64,000 nt of DNA, taken from the NCBI GenBank assembly GCA_001606155.1, contig LODT01000028.1:968735-1032734 (forward strand), written 5' to 3'. The number at the start of each line of letters is the position of its first letter. The first letter of the stretch is position 1. Made by a program: the position numbers and the translations under genes. The notes under the pieces are model-generated. The model saw nothing but the letters and a program-made list of their open reading frames with translations. It was not told where the DNA came from and ran no database searches. Of the stretch, positions 1 to 8,850 are shown piece by piece. This stretch comes from Tieghemostelium lacteum. Lineage: Eukaryota; Evosea; Eumycetozoa; Dictyosteliales; Raperosteliaceae.

Positions 1-13
1 ATGTGTATTTCAG

Positions 14-532
14 ATACCTGAACATCACCAGACTATAATGAATCAACTGTTTAAGATATTTGTAAAGATTAGTGTGGATAACAGCCACCAAACTAATGTG
101 ACGCCAACCTATATAGGAGAGACATTTGCAACCTCTCTCATTCGATTCAAATGGAGAAATGATTTGGACGAGTTGGGTGTACTTTATCATGCACCCATGA
201 TCATAACTACATTTATACATCACTATCACGAGATATTTTCAAAGATTGACAAAGACTACCAAGACAAACAAAAATTCTCTCAAGAGAAAGCCAATGAATT
301 TATGCAATATGTACTAGAAAAGTATCTAGACTATGAGAGACACCTTGAGAACCTCTATTTGGAAATTCTCAAAAAAGAGAAATTCAATCACAATGATAAA
401 AAACTAATAGTAGAGACTATACGATTGTCTCTTAGTGAAAATCCATTTCAAAGAAAAAGAGAAAGAAAGAAAACAATTATAGGCTATTTTGATTCTGCTG
501 GTCAACCCACTGAAATTAAAAATTTAAAATAA
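14..532 (+). CDS. RhoGAP-like protein, 3' exon (partial)
   Basis: This is the C-terminal part of a gene that begins before the window. The reading frame is open from the first bases; TTTCAG at 8-13 looks like a 3' splice site, so the exon probably starts at 14, ahead of the first ATG at 38. The start of the exon (I-P-x-H-H-x-T-I-M-N-Q-L) followed by a stretch ending in E-T-F-A-T-S-L-I-R resembles the last helices of RhoGAP domains, where an LPxxH...L motif precedes a segment ending in a Pro-x-Leu-Leu-Arg type motif. After this comes a charged helical tail of about 100 residues and the stop. RhoGAP proteins speed GTP hydrolysis by Rho/Rac GTPases at the cell cortex. The catalytic arginine would lie upstream and cannot be seen, so the family call is an inference from one half-domain. 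Confidence 0.5.
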   Translation: MPEHHQTIMNQLFKIFVKISVDNSHQTNVTPTYIGETFATSLIRFKWRNDLDELGVLYHAPMIITTFIHHYHEIFSKIDKDYQDKQKFSQEKANEFMQYVLEKYLDYERHLENLYLEILKKEKFNHNDKKLIVETIRLSLSENPFQRKRERKKTIIGYFDSAGQPTEIKNLK

Positions 533-766
533 TATAGATAGATAAATAGATAATACATAAAAAGGGATATAGGAGATAAAGTAATATCACGCATGTAAAT
601 AATACTAATTTTGTACAAAAATAAAATGAAATTCCTACTACTATTTTTCTTTTTTGGGCATACATTGATAACCAGACACCTACATTATAGTTGTTTACAT
701 GTTTTTTAAAGTTTTTTCATTTTTTTTTGCAATTCATTTTGAATCTGAGACGAACGAAAGACAAAA

Positions 767-1102
767 ATGAGTTCAAATAAACCACACCCAATTTTAGATC
801 CATCACTATGTAAAGAATTAAAAGAAAGACATGACGCATGCTTTAATAAATGGTATGCAAATGTATTTTTAAAAGGTAATACAGAACTCGAATGTCAAGA
901 TGAATGGGAAGAATATCAAGTTTGTGTAAAGGTAAGGAGGTAGAGATGTGGTATTAGTAAACTCAAATTTGAAGTTAATATCTTAATATTTATTATACCT
1001 CTCAAATAGGATAAATTAAAAATTTGGAATTTAGTACATGTAGTAAATAAGGAAAATGAAGATAAAAAAGAGAATAATAGCAATAATAGTAGTAAAAAAT
1101 AA
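767..1102 (+). CDS. mdm35: Mdm35/TRIAP1-like twin CX9C protein
   Basis: This is a two-exon gene: exon 1 is 767-931, the intron is 932-1009 (GTAAGG...AATAG), and exon 2 is 1010-1102. It encodes 85 residues. Four cysteines form two exact CX9C pairs, C15/C25 and C43/C53, and the segment C-F-N-K-W-Y...F-L-K-G between the pairs matches the Mdm35/TRIAP1 family closely. Family members sit in the mitochondrial intermembrane space, are imported and oxidised by Mia40, and pair with Ups/PRELI proteins to move phosphatidic acid and related lipids between the two membranes. The C-terminal tail is Lys/Asn/Ser-rich and not conserved. The intron interrupts the gene straight after the second CX9C pair, so each exon is too short to stand out as an open frame. 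Confidence 0.85.
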
Positions 1103-1366
1103 AAATGAACAAAAGAAACCAAGTGTATATAGTGTTTAAAATAGAATTTACTATTATAATGTTGTATTATAATGTATTAGAATGAAATTTCACCACTCGA
1201 ATTTTAAAAAATTTGATAAAAAAGGCAATTGTTTTTTTTTAGATTTGAAGATATGGTCTATCTACATTTCCTCTACTTTAATTAATTAATTATTGTCTAT
1301 TTTTTTATAGAAATAAATTAATAATTAATTATATCTTTCAATAAAGAAGTAGAAAAAAAATAAAAC
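1103..1366. other. Intergenic, AT-rich
   Basis: A short AT-rich spacer between the Mdm35-like and Sel1-repeat genes. It has runs of T and TTAATTAATTAA-type sequence, which is typical of dictyostelid promoters. No additional gene or RNA was recognised. Confidence 0.6.
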
Positions 1367-2158
1367 ATGTCAAGTACAACAACATCATATAAATATGGTA
1401 AAAGAGAAAGTCAAATTGAGAACTACCAAGATTTGATAAACTCAATTGAAGACAGAATTTTAATGAGAGGTGGAAACTACACTGATGAAGATATAGAAAA
1501 AATTCAGTTGGAAACCGGTGCTAATAAAGATATGATTGAAGGCTTTGCCTATTGTCAAGCTGGTGATTTGTTTCTACATGGAGATGGATATCAGCTGCCT
1601 AAAGACATTGAAAAGGCAACGGAATACTATTTGAAAGCATCTGGAAAAGGGTCTACCTATGCCCTATGGAGACTTGCACATATATACAAGACATCAGGTC
1701 AACTTGACAAGTGTAGAGATATTTTCCATCAAATGGCAGAAATGGACTCTCATAATAAAGGTGTCCTGTACCCTTATGAAGAGAACATTGGTGTCATTGA
1801 AGCTAGTTATCTGTTGGGTATAAACTATGAATATGGAAGAGAAGAGGAAGGTATCATACAAGATATTCCAAAATCCATTAGATATCTTGAGAAGGCTGCT
1901 CTTGGTGGCCACCCAGAAGCAAATCATCATCTAGGTCTCATATACATGAAAGGTAATCCATCCATACCTCGTGATACAGTCAAAGGAATGTTCTATCTAA
2001 AAAAGGGAGGTGAATTGGGCTCAGATTCCTCCATGTATGACTATGCTTGTGTAATTAAGGATACAAACCCATCTGAATCTAAGCTATGGATGGAAAAAAG
2101 TCAACAATATAAACTTAGATCCGACACAACAAATAATACATTTAAACCATCTCAATAA
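1367..2158 (+). CDS. Sel1-like repeat protein
   Basis: A single-exon gene of 263 residues, with its ATG just after an A-rich leader. From about residue 64 to 240 it contains Sel1-like (TPR-related) helical repeats. Diagnostic pieces are A-x-D-L-F-L-H-G-D-G-Y near residue 66, A-T-E-Y-Y-L-K-A-S near 87, a L-x-x-A-A-L-G-G-H-P-E-A segment near 180, and L-G-L-I-Y-M-K-G-N directly after it. Such repeats act as protein scaffolds, for example in ER-associated degradation (Sel1/Hrd3) or chitin synthase control. No signal peptide or membrane segment is visible here, so a soluble cytosolic scaffold is more likely than an ER Sel1L homologue. The ends are Ser/Thr-rich and low in complexity. The specific partner is unknown. 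Confidence 0.75.
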   Translation: MSSTTTSYKYGKRESQIENYQDLINSIEDRILMRGGNYTDEDIEKIQLETGANKDMIEGFAYCQAGDLFLHGDGYQLPKDIEKATEYYLKASGKGSTYALWRLAHIYKTSGQLDKCRDIFHQMAEMDSHNKGVLYPYEENIGVIEASYLLGINYEYGREEEGIIQDIPKSIRYLEKAALGGHPEANHHLGLIYMKGNPSIPRDTVKGMFYLKKGGELGSDSSMYDYACVIKDTNPSESKLWMEKSQQYKLRSDTTNNTFKPSQ

Positions 2159-2354
2159 TGTTTTAAATATTCATTGAATAGTATTTACCACCCACTTGCT
2201 CAAATCTCAAGATATTTTTATTTTTTCAAACAATATTACAAAAAAGTAAAACAAAAAAGAAATCGAAACTGCACAATGAAATCCTATTAATTTTTTTTAT
2301 TTTATTTTTCTTAAATTCATTTTATTTTGTATTAATACAACTGTAATTTAAAAT

Positions 2355-2591
2355 ATGGCAAATGATGGTTTTTCAGGTGATGGTGATGGCGGAGGCAGCG
2401 GTAGTTTTAATGATGATTTAGGTAGACCCCAATTTCAAAAGAGTAATGTTTTAATAATAAACTGAAAGATCCAAGTCATCCACTAATATTATGATTTATA
2501 AATATCTACAGGGATCCCACAAGGTCCATCAAAAGCAGGTGGTGGTTCATTTGGTTTCATAGGTGGTATTACTAGAGGTGTAAGAGGTTAA
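2355..2591 (+). CDS. Small Gly-rich protein, two exons
   Basis: A spliced model of 48 residues: exon 1 is 2355-2421, the intron is 2422-2511 (GTAGAC...CTACAG), and exon 2 is 2512-2591. Both exons are open in the phases required by the splice sites. The protein begins M-A-N-D-G-F-S-G-D-G-D-G and ends F-G-F-I-G-G-I-T-R-G-V-R-G, so it is acidic and Gly-rich first and basic and Gly-rich at the end. The intron contains in-frame stops, which argues that it is removed. No family was recognised and there is no signal peptide. Support comes from splice signals, frame, and position between two genes with its own AT-rich flanks. Transcript data would settle it. Confidence 0.5.
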
Positions 2592-2789
2592 ATTTTCATT
2601 TACTTAACACAATCCAAAATAAATAAAAATTCATATTAAATCGAGTCACGCCATTGATTGAAAAATAATATTATTATCTCTCAATCAAGCACTTGAAAAT
2701 ATTAAATTTTTACAAGAAAATTCAGTTTTTCACAGTTATAGATTTTATTTTGAAATTTTTTTTATCAATGTTTGAAAAGATTACTGATA

Positions 2790-5198
2790 ATGGACCATTA
2801 TTTAAATAAACAACAAAATAATAATAATATCAGTGATACCGACGATGAAACCACTACTTCTAAACCAAATTTTATGACCCTATTAAGAGACAGTTACAAG
2901 AATAGATCAGACCAAAATAAAACTAAAAACACAACAACGACTTTAGATGACGATGATGACTTTACTGATTTTGATAAGAAACCTGATATTCCACAACAAC
3001 CTTTAAATTCAAAATACACAGTTAAACATTATTCTCAGAATGATAATAATGATAATGGAAATAGTAGTACCAGTAATAGTAATAACAGTAGTCAACAGAA
3101 ATCAAATAAAAGAAAAGAAATGGATGAATATAATGATGATCAGAGACCTTTGAAAAAGACAAATTCAAATATAAATCAACAGGCAATTTTGATTGAAGAT
3201 GATCCAAGTTTTGGTGATATTGATTTTGATGATCAAGCACAACCACCACAGGATATTGATAATCTTGTATCTACTAGTGATGATATTGGTGGTAGTAGTA
3301 AGGTATCGGATGAGTTACAGTGGAAATGGCAATGGAGAACGGATAACCAAAGTTGGGTATCTTATGATATTGAAATGATGTATCAAATTGAAGATAGTTA
3401 TCAACAAAATAGGGCAACATTTGATGTTGATAGGGAGAGATATATACAATTCTCTTCAATGACCCAAAGAAGATTTGATTCAAAAACCAAACAACGTTCT
3501 GTACAAAGAATACCTATGAACTCTAATACCAATAATTCTAGTAAACCAACTGCACCAACAAAACCATCAACAACAAATCAATCACCATTTACTGTTAAAC
3601 CTTCTACTACTAGTACTTCAACAACACCAAAACCATCTCATTATTCTACACCACCTCAACCACAAGCTCCAAAATCTTTTTCTACTTCCACACCAACTAA
3701 AAAAATTCAATGGATTTGGAAAGATACCAATGAATGGAAAGAATATAATTCTGACATATCAGAACAACTTGAGGCTTCTTATCAAAATGGTAATAAACCA
3801 GGAAAGATTACAGTTGACGATGACAGATATATAGATATGAAAGATTACTATCAAAAGCGTTTTGATAACCCAACTAAAGTTAGACCTATAAAAAGAGTTG
3901 ATAACACCTCTAATAATAACAATAATAATAATAGTAGTAATAGCAGTAATAGTAATAAAAATGTTAGTCCTGTATTAAAATCAGCTTCACCTCAACAACA
4001 GCAGCAACAACAGCAACAACCTAAACAACAATCCCCAGTATCTTCAACATCAACATCAACATCAACATCAGCTATAAAGAAATCTAATAATGATAATAGT
4101 AGTTCAACTGGTTATGTTCGTTGGGAATGGTTAAGTGATAGAGATTGGGAACCATATCCAAAAGAGATTAGTGATATAATTGAAGAAGCTAATAGTAGTG
4201 GTCAAAAAAGCATTCAAATTGAGGTTTCTAAAGGTGAATTTAGACTTATTGATTTACAAGCATCATGTCAAAGAAGAATTGATGATCATTCAAAAAGAAG
4301 ATCAATCAAAAGATGTATAATTGCTTTTGAAGATCCTAATAAATCAAAGGATACTAAACCTAAACCATCATCATCATCAGATTCAAATAATAATAACAAT
4401 AATAGTAGTAAGAGTACATTTGGTCAATCAAAGCCAAATAGTAAATTTAAGGAAGATGATTTGTTCCCTGATGAAATGGTTGTAGATAATAGTGATTTAC
4501 AAGATGAAGAATATTCACAATTGAATAGTAAAGATCCAAAATATTTAGAGAAAAAACGTGAATTGTATCAATGTGGCAAACAATATTTGGTTTTGCAAAA
4601 TGTGAAGATTTGGAATGATGTTTTGGAGGCAAATAGATCAAAGATTACACTGACACCCAAAAAGAAACCTAGTGAGGAATTGAATAAGAAGATTTCATTG
4701 TTTGGTGGAAATATTACTTGGTTGGAGATTGATGCTATTGTAAATGCTGCTAGAACTTCATTGTTGGGTGGTGGCGGTATTGATGGGTCTATTCATATGG
4801 CCGCAGGTCCACTGCTACTAAAAGAATGTAGAACTTTGAAAGGATGTAATTACGGTGATGCAAAGATCTCCAAAGGATATAGGTTACCAGCTAAACATGT
4901 AATTCATACTGTAGGTCCTATAGATCAGAATCCAAAAACTTTAGCAAAATGTTATGATAATTGTCTGAAATTGATATTACAACATCAGATACGGTCAGTT
5001 GCATTCTGTTGTATTGCTACCGGTGTATATGGGTTCCCAAATGTCGAGGCCGCTGAGATTGCTGTTACCAAAGTTCGTGATTGGATGGAAATCAATCACA
5101 AAAGTATCGATAGAATTATATTTTGTATATTTACACAAGAAGATTACAAAATCTATGGTAAAAAACTTCAAGAGTATTTTCCAATAGTACCTCAATAA
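2790..5198 (+). CDS. Triple-WWE plus MacroD-type macrodomain protein
   Basis: A single-exon gene of 802 residues. The start is taken at ATG 2790, because upstream in-frame codons offer only TTG. Three WWE domains lie at about residues 175-240, 306-372 and 442-510, each starting W-x-W and ending in a Q-R-R/K-R-F...R-x-I-x-R segment. They are separated by Ser/Thr/Asn/Gln linkers. A MacroD-type macrodomain fills residues 633-800, with G-G-N-I-T, a Gly-rich loop L-L-G-G-G-G-I-D-G, G-Y-R-L-P-A-K-H-V-I-H-T-V-G-P and A-T-G-V-Y-G-F-P. WWE domains bind iso-ADP-ribose in poly(ADP-ribose), and MacroD enzymes remove mono-ADP-ribose from acidic residues or hydrolyse O-acetyl-ADP-ribose. Read together, this looks like a PAR-recruited reader or hydrolase. 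The usual N-A-A-N loop is N-A-A-R here (Arg655), ten residues before the conserved Asp665. The long acidic Asn/Ser N-terminus is probably disordered. Confidence 0.88.
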   Translation: MDHYLNKQQNNNNISDTDDETTTSKPNFMTLLRDSYKNRSDQNKTKNTTTTLDDDDDFTDFDKKPDIPQQPLNSKYTVKHYSQNDNNDNGNSSTSNSNNSSQQKSNKRKEMDEYNDDQRPLKKTNSNINQQAILIEDDPSFGDIDFDDQAQPPQDIDNLVSTSDDIGGSSKVSDELQWKWQWRTDNQSWVSYDIEMMYQIEDSYQQNRATFDVDRERYIQFSSMTQRRFDSKTKQRSVQRIPMNSNTNNSSKPTAPTKPSTTNQSPFTVKPSTTSTSTTPKPSHYSTPPQPQAPKSFSTSTPTKKIQWIWKDTNEWKEYNSDISEQLEASYQNGNKPGKITVDDDRYIDMKDYYQKRFDNPTKVRPIKRVDNTSNNNNNNNSSNSSNSNKNVSPVLKSASPQQQQQQQQQPKQQSPVSSTSTSTSTSAIKKSNNDNSSSTGYVRWEWLSDRDWEPYPKEISDIIEEANSSGQKSIQIEVSKGEFRLIDLQASCQRRIDDHSKRRSIKRCIIAFEDPNKSKDTKPKPSSSSDSNNNNNNSSKSTFGQSKPNSKFKEDDLFPDEMVVDNSDLQDEEYSQLNSKDPKYLEKKRELYQCGKQYLVLQNVKIWNDVLEANRSKITLTPKKKPSEELNKKISLFGGNITWLEIDAIVNAARTSLLGGGGIDGSIHMAAGPLLLKECRTLKGCNYGDAKISKGYRLPAKHVIHTVGPIDQNPKTLAKCYDNCLKLILQHQIRSVAFCCIATGVYGFPNVEAAEIAVTKVRDWMEINHKSIDRIIFCIFTQEDYKIYGKKLQEYFPIVPQ

Positions 5199-6002
5199 AA
5201 TCATTTCTTCTTACCCTTTCTCCTAATTTGGTTTTTTTTATTATTGTTAATTCTTTATTATTTGAATATCTGTTTTTGCATAGATATAATCAATTATTAT
5301 CAGATAAAAATTGAAATTTCATTTTATATTTCTTTCTCTCACATAATTATGTAGATGTAATGAATGAAATTGGGAATGATGTAATTATATTTTTGTAGTC
5401 TAATAAGATGTAATGTTATATCATAATTCTCAGATTTTAGAGAGGAGGGGATAGAGTGTAAAGTGTTAATAAGTGGGTTATTCATATGAATATTTTAAAT
5501 CAACATTACCATATTTATATAAATGAGTTGGAATGTGATGGTTAGAATTAAAGTAACACTCAAACTCACTTCCACTGTTATCAAAAAATCAATATAATTG
5601 AAACAAATAAACAGTTAACAATAGTGTATTTATAGCTTTCAGATAATTAAAATTAAATATTTGCACACACACCCTATCAAACACTATTAAGATTGAATAT
5701 TTTTAGAGTGTGTGTTTTTAGTAAAGTATAAAATTTAAATTTAGGAGGGATAAAAATAGGAGTGGAATAAAAATTAAATAAAAAAGTTGTGGTAAAATTC
5801 CAATCACATAGGATTCTGATGATCACTGGGTGTGGTGTTTGATTTTACAATTTTAACATTCACAAAACCCCCTAGTGTTTTATTATTGATTTATAAATTG
5901 ATTTGAAATTGTAAATCTTATGTTATTGATAGTTTCCCAAATTTTCAAAACTAAAGTTTAATCAATATTTAAAACTATTAAAAACATTTAAGTTCCAATA
6001 AC
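5199..6002. other. Long intergenic region upstream of the GTPase gene
   Basis: About 800 bp without a recognisable gene, between the WWE-macro gene and the GTPase gene. It holds the 3' flank of the former and the promoter of the latter. An imperfect inverted repeat of CA/GT-rich sequence (CACACACACCCT near 5663 and AGAGTGTGTGTT near 5706) could form a hairpin. A GT-rich box at 5827-5835 is listed separately. No RNA gene was recognised. Confidence 0.5.
5827..5835 (+). promoter_or_regulatory. Candidate G-box (GBF-type) element
   Basis: TGGGTGTGG fits the degenerate KGKGTGKGK consensus remembered for the Dictyostelium G-box binding factor, which drives cAMP-induced post-aggregative genes. It lies about 170 bp before the GTPase start. 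The CA-rich tract near 5663 contains a second match on the other strand. Such short GT-rich matches also occur by chance in this kind of DNA, so this is a weak call. Confidence 0.25.
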
Positions 6003-6956
6003 ATGAAAGAATTAGTTATTAAGTTACTTCTAGTAGGGGACATGAAAGTTGGTAAATCCTATTTTTTAAATAAATGGATTTTACAAGATGAAAAAGCAAC
6101 TAAAAACTATAAAGCAACAGTCGGAGTTGATTTTGGAGCTCAAAGATTCCAAATTGGTGATTTCAATGTTGAAGCTCATTTTTGGGTATGTTTAAAAATT
6201 TAATTATAAGAATTATAATTTCTTTTAAAATTTAAAAATTATAATAATTAATGAGTTGTATTAAATATATAGGATATTGGTGGACAAGAAAGATTTATGA
6301 ATAGTACTCCTGGGATTTATTTTAGAGGTTCAGATTGTGCTATGATTTTTTCTGATATTTCCAGACCTATGACAATTGCCAATACCATTCAATGGTGTCA
6401 GTTAATTGATAGACATTGTGTAGAATCAATCCCAAAGGTTTTGATGGTTAATAAATTTGATTTGGTAAAGAATAATCAGTGTACAGTTCCAAAGGAAATG
6501 ATAGAGAATACAATGGCTACTGAATATTTTAAAGAAATGTTTTATTGTTCCAATTATGAGAATATTGGCATAAAAGAATCTATATCAAATCTATTAAATC
6601 ATGTAGTTCAAAGAAAAATTTCACAATTAACTGTAACAATACCAACACCAATACCAGAACAACCACAATCCCCACCACAGCAATCTGAAAATAGTATTTT
6701 TTCAAAATTATTCAAAAACATCAACACTATTAACAAAAATCAAATTTCTAATAACCTAATTTCAATAGAAAAATCCATACAAACTGAGCTAATACATCAA
6801 TCTGAAAATAGAAAAAGTTTTAAAATTGTTTACAGTGAACATAATAATAGGCAAAAGTCATCTACTTGTTTTACCTCTGTAGGTAATTTTTTTAAAGGTA
6901 TAGTTTTTGGTGATGAATGCAATGAGTGTAATTCCAATGTACATAATTTTCATTGA
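6003..6956 (+). CDS. Atypical Rab-like small GTPase
   Basis: Two exons (6003-6185 and 6273-6956) with an 87-bp intron (GTATGT...TATATAG) give 288 residues. G1 is G-D-M-K-V-G-K-S at residues 12-19, the switch I threonine is in the A-T-V-G-V-D-F segment near 40-46, G3 is D-I-G-G-Q-E-R at 62-68 with the catalytic-type Gln66, and G4 is N-K-F-D. G5 appears as C-S-N rather than S-A-K. The order and spacing fit the Rab/Ras superfamily, and the D-I-G-G-Q-E form recalls Rab32-type and Arf-type proteins. After the G domain there is an extension of about 100 residues with Pro/Gln-rich and Asn/Ser-rich stretches. The C-terminus has cysteines near the end but no CAAX, CC or CXC ending, so ordinary Rab prenylation is not expected. 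Probably a vesicle-traffic switch; its partners are unknown. Confidence 0.8.
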
Positions 6957-7035
6957 AAATTATATTTAATAAATAAATTAAAAATCTAAACGAATTGTTT
7001 GGTTTTGTAAATATTCATTATAATAATTATTTTTA

Positions 7036-7743
7036 TTATTTACTTTTTAATTTCTTTTTTGAAGTATTATTATTATTACTAGTTTTGGCTTGCTTAATAG
7101 GGACAAGTTCTACATCACTATCATTGTCTTGTTCATCGTCGGAGATGGATTTTCTTTTTTTAGCTGGTTGTTTTCTTGTTTTTGTTTGTTTTGGTTTTGG
7201 AACTTTAACAGGTCTACTTGAGACAGGTATCCAATCAGGCCAATCAACACCTTTATAGGAACAAAATGATAGTTTTTCTCCTAGATAATAGTTTCTATAG
7301 GAAGTTACTACGTCATCCCAAGAAACAGTTGGTAAAGATTTGTATTGGTCTGGCATAGCCAATGGCATTACTGGTACTGAACTACTATTAGAATACACAA
7401 TATTCTTTGGTTTATTTTTGGATAACCATTCATAGTGAACATGTGAAGAATGTATTTTGGAGTAACGTAAAGTGTATTCTTGTAATAGTTCACTGGCATA
7501 CTCTAGAGTGTAGTCATAAGTCTTATCATTTAATCTAACCCATTTGTTAATTGGATGATTCTTGTGAGTTAGTTTCATATAAGTACTGGGAGCACTCTTT
7601 TTCCAATCATCATTTCCTTCATCTAAAATATGAAATGCACAATAGAGCATCTGTATAGCTTCTAAAATTAATTTTACAACATGTTTATCACAATGATATC
7701 TCACAGATGTCTTTGTATTTTTATCTAGTACAAATAAATTCAT
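7036..7743 (-). CDS. Phage-type conserved protein with basic nuclear-like tail
   Basis: A single-exon gene of 235 residues. The first ~170 residues match the pattern of a conserved protein of unknown function that is common in tailed bacteriophages: N-L-F-V-L-D at the start, C-D-K-H-V-V-K at 18-24, T-H-K-N-H-P at 59-64 followed by W68 and R70, E-Y-T-L-R-Y-S-K-I-H at 89-98, L-A-M-P-D-Q-Y-K at 128-135, Y-R-N-Y-Y-L-G-E-K at 149-157, and a Trp pair at 168/171. From 177 on the protein changes to a Lys-rich tail with a K-K-R-K cluster and an acidic patch, resembling a nuclear localisation signal. The conserved His, Asp and Lys residues suggest an enzyme. The N-H-P..W/R and E-Y-x-x-R-Y motifs loosely recall T4-endonuclease-V-like glycosylases, but that is speculation. 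The gene probably reached the amoeba by lateral transfer and then gained the tail. Confidence 0.7.
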   Translation of the reverse strand: MNLFVLDKNTKTSVRYHCDKHVVKLILEAIQMLYCAFHILDEGNDDWKKSAPSTYMKLTHKNHPINKWVRLNDKTYDYTLEYASELLQEYTLRYSKIHSSHVHYEWLSKNKPKNIVYSNSSSVPVMPLAMPDQYKSLPTVSWDDVVTSYRNYYLGEKLSFCSYKGVDWPDWIPVSSRPVKVPKPKQTKTRKQPAKKRKSISDDEQDNDSDVELVPIKQAKTSNNNNTSKKKLKSK

Positions 7744-7937
7744 TTTTCTATCTTTAAAATTAAAATAAAATACAATTGTCTTTTAATCTTCAATTAAATT
7801 CACATTCGATTTTCTTGGTAATTTTAAAAATTTAATTAAAATTAATAAAAATTGATGTTTTCATAAATTAAAATCCCTATATAGACACACAATGACAAAA
7901 AATTACAAATGGAAAGGTCACAAATAAAAATGAAGGT

Positions 7938-8740
7938 ATGATGTCAACAAAGATGAGGATTCAAGATTATATGAGTTTAATACTAATATTGAAATATAAT
8001 GAAATATTGTAGTTGAGAGTATAATATTACAAGTTATTAATAAAGGTAATAGACCATATAATCCACAAATGATGGAGTCACTGTGTCCGAATATTGGTAA
8101 GACACAGCTGTTAAAGACTTTAAAATCAATGGGTGATAAAGGAATGATATCAATGAAAGATACAGGTAAATCATTTCTCTATTGGAGAAAACCAGATGAC
8201 GAAGACGATAATAATGATAGTCAGAATAGTGAAGATGATGAGGAAATTGATATAGAATCTGAAGATAAAGAAGAAAAACCAAAAAAACTGACAATAGAAG
8301 AACTTTCACAAGAAGTCGAACAATTGAAATCAAAGATTGATAAAGAAAAAGAGACTCTGAAAGAACTGACTACAAAATCAAGAGATATTTCAAAACAGTC
8401 CACAAACGATGAGATTCAAAAGGATATTGATGTTTTAATGACTAGTAACAAGGAACTCTCTCAAAAGTTAATTTCACTCAAAAAGAATGCAACAAAGTGC
8501 ACTGAAGCTGACAAAAACAAACTCATACAAGAACATGTAAAAACACGTAGAGAATGGACTAAACGAAAGGCACTATTTGATAATATCCTCAGTACCATCT
8601 TAGAGAACTCAAATAAAAAGAAAAAAGATCTAAAAGAGATTTGTGGTTGGGAAACTGATCTGGAAGTTGGTGTAAAAATGATTGAAGATCGTGACCCAAA
8701 AGCCACCAAAACACCTGTATTCAAAAGACTAAGAACCTAA
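7938..8740 (+). CDS. hop2: Hop2/PSMC3IP (TBPIP) meiotic recombination factor
   Basis: The long exon 8013-8740 encodes an N-terminal winged helix (N-R-P-Y-N-P-Q, then I-G-K-T-Q-L-L-K-T-L, then a G-K-S-F-L-Y-W wing), an acidic linker, a coiled coil, and a C-terminal R-R-E-W-T-K-R-K segment followed by W-E-T-D. All of these are hallmarks of the Hop2/TBPIP family. Hop2 pairs with Mnd1 to stabilise Dmc1/Rad51 filaments and help strand invasion in meiosis. The 5' end is uncertain. The model given uses a small first exon 7938-7974 and a 38-bp intron (GTTTAA, a TACTAAT branch-like site, TTGTAG), giving 254 residues. An alternative first exon ending ATGAAG before GTATGA at 7936 is possible. The gene shares a ~200 bp divergent promoter region with the phage-type gene. 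Confidence 0.85.
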
Positions 8741-8850
8741 AAATTCATAATAAACCTTTGTAAATATATATATTTTTTTCTTTTGTACAATGTTTGGAAG
8801 GAGCAGTGGTGTGAATATGTGGTTCACTACTTCTCCTATATAAATATAAT

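Noticed and set aside
916-1122. Minus-strand Leu/Phe-rich open frame over the Mdm35-like gene
   Set aside because: It is the antisense shadow of exon 2 and the intron of the Mdm35-like gene, with no features of its own.
2772-2789. Upstream extension of the WWE-macro protein by six codons
   Set aside because: The extension starts at TTG; the first ATG in frame is at 2790 and is preferred. The same reasoning was used for MMS19 and the protein at 59977-61557.
5663-5720. CA/GT-rich inverted repeat as a small RNA gene
   Set aside because: The arms are imperfect low-complexity CA/GT sequence with a ~35-base loop and no promoter or conserved RNA motif nearby.
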